Below, piece by piece: positions 12,201-20,600 of a stretch of DNA of 64,000 nt. A program made the position numbers and the translations under genes. The stretch is from positions 33,701,463-33,765,462 of the forward strand of contig JAFMSR010000001.1 in the NCBI GenBank assembly GCA_022818135.1, given 5' to 3'. The stretch comes from Saxidomus purpurata. Lineage: Eukaryota > Mollusca > Bivalvia > Venerida > Veneridae. Within the stretch, counting starts at the first letter, position 1; the number at the start of each line of letters is the position of its first letter. The notes below the pieces were generated by a model. It saw nothing but the letters and a program-made list of their open reading frames with translations. It had not been told where the DNA came from and made no database searches.

Positions 12201-14595
12201 TGATAGCTCTAGTTAAAATAGCAGTCAAGAAATAGTGCTAATTTATTATTTATTTTAGTTCTTTTTAATAGTAAGTGCATAAACTAAAACGCTTAATGGG
12301 CATGTCAAAGATTTCTTGTACATAAAGTCAAATATTTTACATACAGTGTATTTGAATTATATGATAGTTTATTGCTCTTTTCATTCCGAGAGCAAATTAA
12401 TCTGTTTTATTCCATTCAGAAACCAGGACAAGCCGAGCCTTATTGCCGGCATCCAGTCTGTTAGATACCGCGGAGGAAGCACGGCCACGTATGATGGGTT
12501 ACGTTACGCACGTACGTACCATTTTTCAAGTTATCATGGAGGACGACCAAACGCGACTAAACTTGTCATTGTGATGACTGACGGGAGATCTAACGACATC
12601 AGTAGAACTATCAACGAAGCAACCTCCTTGAAGGTAATACACGTATAGACACATAGACGTTACAAAGACATGCAACTGCATAAAGCCGTATGTTTTGTTT
12701 TAGTATACTATTCTAACATGACTCACGATTTTGTCTCTATATACAAAGAGTAGAAAAATTATGTTATATTTAAGAAATAATCTATGGCTTGGAGTGCTTT
12801 ATCGAAATTGAAGCATTCCCCGAAGGTGATGTGCCTGGCGGAATAATTCACGAGGGCGAAGCCCTGGTCATGTTGAATCGAAATAACATCCTTTTCAAAT
12901 CTGGTCATGTTAGAATCGAAATAACATCCTTTTCAGCGTTGTTATTGTCTAATAAACAATAATTTGGAGTACTGATACGCAGTAATTAACCACGAAGGCT
13001 GAAGGCCTGAGTGGTTTATACAAATGTAACTGCGCATCAGTAGGTCTACGACAAATTATTATTTATTTATGAAAAAACATCTGTTCCAGCGGTGTTAGTC
13101 GTTTAATAAACAATGATTTGGAGTACTGATACGCAGTAATTAGCCACGAAGGCCGAAGGCCTGAGTGGTTTATAACTGCGCATCAGTACGACAAATTAGA
13201 TAATTTTTCTACTCTTTGTATATAGAGACTAATAGTTTCTGTCATGTGCACGAGGTTCAGATTGAAATATCCGTCACTGAGGCTAACTGTTTTGGCGGGA
13301 ACGAGGCTCTGCCGAGTTCCCGCAAAACAGTTACCCGAGGTGACGGATATTTCTATCTGAGCTAAGTGTTTCATGATGGAAACTTTTTCTTGCATACCGT
13401 CTTGCACTTTAAAGTTGACTTATCAAGATGATGAATTATCATGAAAAACAGACGATATTCCGACGTTGTAATATTAGGTAGTATTAGGTAAACCAGTCAA
13501 AACACCATCTGCAGATCTCTTAAAAACCCTTCAGTGGCTCATGTTTGAAAATCCCTGTTTCTATCATGCAGGAGTAATAACTTACAAATCATTCCATAAT
13601 GATGTCCCTGAATATATTAGTGATTTGATACCTCTTGCGAATAATAACAGATACATGTTGCGATCCTCTTCAAGACAAAATGTTGTACAAATCTCATTTA
13701 ATGAGTATTATATGAAACAGTCTTTTCAATACTTTAGCATGCAGGTGTGGAATTCTATTCCTGATACGATTTGTAAAGCAAAATCCCTGAATGTTTTCAA
13801 ATATAATTATAAAAAACATCTTCTATCACTACAGTCAAATTTATAAATATTGAATGTCTCTTACTTACAACATTGTTTTGCTAGATACATGAACTTGATG
13901 TTTGTTAATTATACTGAACACACTAGTTAATTAATTAATTTCATTTCATATTGCATGTATGTGTCTGTCACGTATCAATGTATTTATTTTTCCACTTGTA
14001 TCAGTAAAATGTAATTTTTAGTTTTTCAAGATTCTGTTTGTTTTGCATGAATGTGAATTGCCATGTTTTCTTTGTTGTTATGAAGGCCGCATAGTATATA
14101 AGTTGTTGTCTTAATGTGTTACCTTCGGAAAATAAAGATATTATTTTATTTAATGTTTTCGAGTGAATTATAGAGTTTTCTCAGTGAAATAAAAGTGATA
14201 ATCCACAGTTTTGAAACAGTGGATTACCATTTTTATTTTTCACTGTTTTTGCAATCTTCTACCCGGATTTACGTCAAAAAGTATACCGAGCGTAATTAAT
14301 GCTGGAAACCATGCGACGATGACGTCGTTAAAATGACGTCATTTGCGCTATGTTTTTTGATGACGTTTCCCGCGATTTTCGTTATTTTATAGAAACAAAC
14401 TCAATAAAAGTAGAGTTTTAACCATAAAATAAACAGAAAAATTGTTGGTATCGGTGTAATATCACGTTAATTTCACTCGTGAACACCCAAAGTTGTCATT
14501 TTCACTCGTGGCTGCGCCACTCGTGAAAATATCACTTTTGGTGCCCACTGGTGAAATTATAACGTGATCTTACACCGAAACCAATAATTATCCTC

Positions 14596-14626
<31 letters not shown>

Positions 14627-17600
14627 GTGTTTAGGAAAGTGACGTCACATTGTTTATAACGTTACGTCATAAGTAATTCGCGAGAGTCGTCTGGCATAAG
14701 ACGGGTACCAGACTAATAGTTTCTGTCATGACCACGAGTTTCAGATCGAAATATCTGTCACCGAGGGTATCTGTTTTGGCGGGAACGAGGCTCTGCACAG
14801 TTACCCGAGGTGACGGATATTTTCATCTGAGCCAAGTGTTTCATGATGGAAACTTTTTCTTGCATACCGTCTTGCACTTTAAAGAAGAGTTCTAAATGCA
14901 GACTTATCAAAATGATGAATTATCATGAAAAACAAGCGATTTTCCGACGTTGTGTTTAGGAACTGACGTCACAATGTCTTTATAACGTTACGCCTACGTC
15001 ATAAGTAATTCACGAGAGTCGTCTGGCATAGGAGGGGTGCCAGACCGGTTTTTCCGGCATGGGCAAAATCACCGGAAATGCCGATCCGACATGCAAGAAC
15101 GGATTTTCTGGCATGGGCAAAATCACCGGAAATGCCGATCTGATATGCAAGAAAATATCGTGAGTCATGTTAGAATAAATGACTAACACCAGTGAAACAG
15201 ATGTTATTTCATAAGTAATGTGCAGCTTACAATAATGTTCAAACGTATTCATGACGATCGTTTATTTAGCTCAAGGCAAATCAGCGATTTCATTTCATTT
15301 AACAGAGTACTGGGGTAAAGGTGATATCTATAGGAATCGGAGCAAACGTAAATCAGTATGAATTAAACTCCATAGCAACGGACAGAAGCCACGCATTTAC
15401 TATTGGCAGCTTCGATATTTTACGTACACTACTAGAAGATATAAAGGACGAATCTTGTGGAGGTAAACCGTAACAGTACTTAGCCTAGCTGCTTGAAGTA
15501 ATCTTGAAATAGCTTTTTGTCTGTGGCATTTTTATTGAACATGTCGAGAGTAGGAAAGTTCGACAAAACCTTCTACAAAATATTTTCTAAGATGTCAAAC
15601 ATAAAGTTCAAAAACATTTGTATCCACTACCGGTTGACATGGGGTTATAATAAATGAGCGCATTGGACTAGTTTCCGCGTATAATTTGTTAATGTAATGG
15701 AACGTCCGTGGTACATTCGGAAAGACTTGGAGAGCTTACAATATAAGTATATTGTACTTGTTTTAATTGGAAAGGAGAAGTAATTAAAACAAATATCTAA
15801 ACTATAGATAACCATAATGTCCACAGTTTCTTAGTTGCAATATATTCGAATTTGTTTTATCAGTAACTATAGTAATTATATAATTAACTGCAATATCAAA
15901 GGACGTTAACACTATTTCTTTTCTAATCCTACTAGCGTACAATAACAATGACATATATAATAATTGCTTTTCGTATTCACAGAGGGGAAACCAAGACCAA
16001 CTCCAAACCCTGGTATGTAATGATCTAATAGAAAGAACAAAGAATTTGTTTGCTAGTTAAAACAATATAAACATCTGTAAAACATGTTTACTTTTTTAGT
16101 GCTTTTAAAATTTGTTTCTCTTTCTAAGCATGATGAAATTTTTCAGTTTATGTTCATTATATTTTCTATTATTTATACATATGTATGATTTAATTATAAT
16201 GCTTGGCTGTTTTAGCAGTTTAACCACATATCTTGTTAAACACAAAGAAAAAGCTTTTATATTATTAAAAAAAAACTATTTCTTCTCAAATTGTAGAATG
16301 TGGTAGAAAGCCTGCAGACATCGTTTTCGTGCTTGATTCTTCTGCCAGCGAGGGTAGAAGTAATTTCCAGAAGCAGTTAGATTTCGTCAGGGATTTTGCA
16401 TACCAGTTTACCATCGGACCCCAGGATGTACAGGTGCTATTGTGTTCAGTTACATTTTCTTTATGTTTTAGTTTAGTTATCCCCGTATAATCATACATGT
16501 TCAGGCAGGCGTTTGAGTGCCTCAACTAACCAGTTTTGACAAAAACGAAACAAGCAGTACCAAAGTTTCATTTTACTTCAAGTGAGGCGTATATGATCTT
16601 TCAGACTTGTGAAAAGAATCACCATGTTCCGAGATTGTAAACAACACTTCATTCCAGATAACTTTTTATACAAATAAAACGAAAATTTTAAGGAGTAAAT
16701 TTTTAATTTGTTTAATGGCGTATATCTCACATCTAACACATTTAATCTTAAGACAAGTTTTCACGATTTTTTTCTTTTTTCAATTGTATAATTAATGGGA
16801 CATACCCTATAACTGATGCCAACTAAATAACCTCCAAAACATAAATGAAAAAATCTTTGGAAGTATTATAACTTAACCTAAAAGTTTCAGCTATGCATTC
16901 CCAGTCATTATCGATGAAATCAGCGATTTAAAATATACTGAAGTACCATAAACCATTCAATAATCTATGTAGAGTTGTTGTTGTACAATTAATGGGCGGA
17001 AACGATTTATTACAGAAAGCCTCTATATTGATTATGAGGCATTTTTCGCCATATGTTCTTCTTTGAAAGTGTATTTATTTATCAGTGTTCGTTCATTGAA
17101 CACATTATATATGTTTTGAGAATATAATCTGCTAGATGTAGGCGTGCCTCATAAAAATCTACTTATAGATGTAGAAATGAACGTTTAAACTAAAAATAAA
17201 GCATATAATTACTCTTAGCCCTTTCACCTATCCATCAGTGAGCCTATCATACATGCTTTGCACATGTCGGTCGGTCGGTAGAAAATGGTTTCCGGACGAT
17301 AACTTAAGAACGCTTTAGCATACAATCTTCAAACTTGTTCTGCAGGTTGGTCATTAAAAGAAAATGATCCCTTTTGATTTTTAGGTCAGTAGGTCAAAGG
17401 GCAAGGTCACAGTGACCTGGAATTGGTAGGTGCGTACAGAACGGTTTCAGGACGATAACTTAAGAACGCTTTCGCCTACAATCCTCAAACTTGTTGTGCA
17501 GGTTGGCCATCACCAGTAAATGACCCTTATTGATTTTTAGGTTTGTAGGTCAAAGGTCAAGGTCACAGTGACCCCCCGAAGTAGCAAAAGGGTTTCCGAA

Positions 17601-20600
17601 CGATAACTCAAGAACGCGTAGGCCTAGCATCTTGAAACTTGGTGTGGAGGTCATGACCAGCAGATGACCCCTATTGAGGTCACATGAATTTTTTTTTGCA
17701 TCAAAGGGGGCATACATATTTTACAAACAGCTTTTGTTTCAGATAAGTGTCGTGGTCTTTAGCACTAATGTGTATGAACAGTTTCCACTTAACAAGTACC
17801 ACGACCAAGCTGCGCTACTGGCGGCGATACCAAAAATTTCATATCACAGTGGAGCAACGTATACAGACAAAGCTCTGTCTTTTGTCCAACAAAACAGCTT
17901 TACGACAGCAAAAGGTACAACAATTTTGAACAAACCATTTCTTTTTCATCCAAACTTTGTTCAGAAAGACCGTTGGAATTGTCCTTTGTTCTTTTGATTT
18001 AACATGCACTAAAAGAACAACCCGATACTGTAAATCACAATGTTTACTTTGCTATTGTCCAGTAAAAGTGATATCAATATTTTGATACATAAAATGTATT
18101 GATTAATATTTTTTCTTCCATTGTTTTAATGCCAACACGTGATGTTTTCAATGCTTGTCACAAATATGTACCCCGAAAAGCAATCACAAGGTAGTGGAAA
18201 CTACAGTCGCGTGTTTGACAATATATTTCCATGTAATGTTTTATTGTTTTTGTAACTAAAGCTATAATCATGATGAAATTATCAAAAGTAAATAATAACA
18301 GTTGAATACTATCTTGTTGAAGCTTCAATTTTTTGTGATTGATATTTTCCTATTTAAAGGTGCTCGAGCGAATGCGACTGACCTAGTTATCGTAGTCACT
18401 GATGGACAATCCTCTCACCCCACTGACACTGCTAAACAGGCTAATATACTTAAAAATCAAACTGGCGTTAAAGTAGTTGCCATCGGTAAGACAAGCAAGC
18501 CTTTAGATTGTTTAACACTTCTGAAAATTAAATCTTATTTTACAATCTTTATTTTACAACTGAAATACCTCGATTGAATAGTACTTTAACAAACAATATA
18601 GAATAAACCATTGTAGCATACTAACAGTGTACGTCTGTTTCTAGTGTCTACTTATGTTTGGTATGTGCTTCTGTTCAGGTGTCGGATCAGGAGTTGACCA
18701 CGCAGAACTGGAAACCATAGCTTCAGACAGTGCACATGCCCTTGCTGTGGCAAACTTCAATGCTCTGACCACTATTAAATCGGAGCTCACGTTCGTCGCC
18801 TGCCAAAGTAAATATTTTATTTAGATGGACGGACGGAGAACAGTTTTTATATGCATTACTTTGCTCTGACACTTCGTCTTGTTTATATTTCACTACAGTA
18901 TTCAATCAAGAAATGTCTTACATCATCACAAGTAAACAAACAATTATGTCATAAAATACAATGTACAATTCAGTATGTCCTAATATATCACGCTTCGTGC
19001 ATGTCGACTCAGTGAACCTGGAGTAAGGTTATCGCTCGAGGCAAATTGTTGGATGTATGTCCGAGGCTTATAGAAGTTATTGTTAATATGATATTAATAC
19101 TTTCAGCATGTGGTTTTATTTCTAAGGCCGACATTGTCTTTGTGCTTGACGCTTCATCGAGTGAGGGTCCCCTAAATTTTCAGAAACAACTAGACTTCGT
19201 GTCTCGAGTTGCCAACGACTTTCAAATCGGCCCCAACAACGTCCAGATTGGCATGATCACATTCGCCGACTCGCCCAATCTTGAGTTTTACCTTAACCAG
19301 TACTCAACTAAGACTACGTTATTGAGCGCTATACAGAAGACGGGCTATTCGACTGGAATCACAAACACTGACCAAGCTCTTCAGTACGCTCGCCAAAACA
19401 TGTTCTCTCCCCTACATGGCGCCAGAGATGATGCTAAAAACTACCTAATAATTTTAACGGATGGTGCCTCTTCCCGCCCAAACCTTACGCTAGAACAAGC
19501 TAACCTTATAAAAAACCAAGGCATTGACATTCTGGCAGTGGGTATAGGCTCAAGTATCAATAAGGATGAGGTGAATGGCATGGGATCAGATTCAAGCCAC
19601 GTATTTACAGTTTCTTCTTTTGATGCACTGAAAACTGTCAGAGCAGATATCAAGAAGGCAGCTTGTGAAGGTATTTCACCGTGCCGTTTAATGATCTTTG
19701 TTTGCTACAACATAATATGTTCGAAGGTATCAGCAAATTAATTTTCATGGAATGTTTACTTACATTTTTCATCAATTTATATAGGCAAAATTGAATTTAT
19801 GTACAAAAGCTTCAAGCGTTATTTCTCTGAAGCATATTTCTCCCTCTGTTTATTACCGTGCAGTAAAATTGTCAACTTATTTACATTATTTTATATTCAT
19901 CGTCTTTTTTAACAAGTTCATTTCGTATATCATTGATTCAATTCTAGTTAACATGTATATTTAATTGCTTCCTAATTTCTTACTTGTAGAGGTGACGACA
20001 ACAACACCTGCACCAACTACAGCTACTACTATCAGTAAGACTACAACCTGATAAACTGTCAGTATTTCACTAAGTACAAACAATGTGATCAAACTTCTTT
20101 AACAACATACTAATGGTATCAAAGACTACAACAAACCTTGAGCTCAACTTCTTTTATGGTGTAAAAGTTTGAAGAAACCAAGACCATGGGAATAATTTAT
20201 ATGCATGCCTTGTCATTAAACATTATACTGTAGACATTGAAAGCAGTAACATCCTTAGAACAGAAAAAAAACCCTATCGTTTTCCAATAATTAAGAATTA
20301 TCTCCATACATTTTACGTTTTTCTATTTCAGAGACGACCACGACGGAGCATTACATACCAGGTATGATTTTAGTGACTATCTAGTAATATGTATGCAAAG
20401 TAGATTACAAATATTTATATATACATATACACATAATATATATTCAAATCAAGATCTCCCTGTAAATTTGTACAGTGTCCGAAAGCAAGTTCAACATTAT
20501 TTCGCTCTGCATGAGTTGCTTTCTAGTTAAATGAAATCCAATGAACACAAAAGCTGAAAGCAACCCAACACGCTAACTCTTTCAAAAATTATAGAAATAA

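Larger units (their letters stand above)
13230..15045. repeat. Tandem pair of element X, first copy split by a nested insertion
   Basis: Copy 2 (14714-15045) is continuous, starts TAATAGTTTCTGTCATG and ends GGGGTGCCAGAC. Copy 1 has the same start at 13230 and the same end at about 14713 (GGGTACCAGAC). It is broken after CCGACGTTGT (13469) and resumes at GTGTTTAGGA (about 14627). The 1.15-kb insert holds a LINE 3' fragment, a foldback and an ATT microsatellite. Confidence 0.72.
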
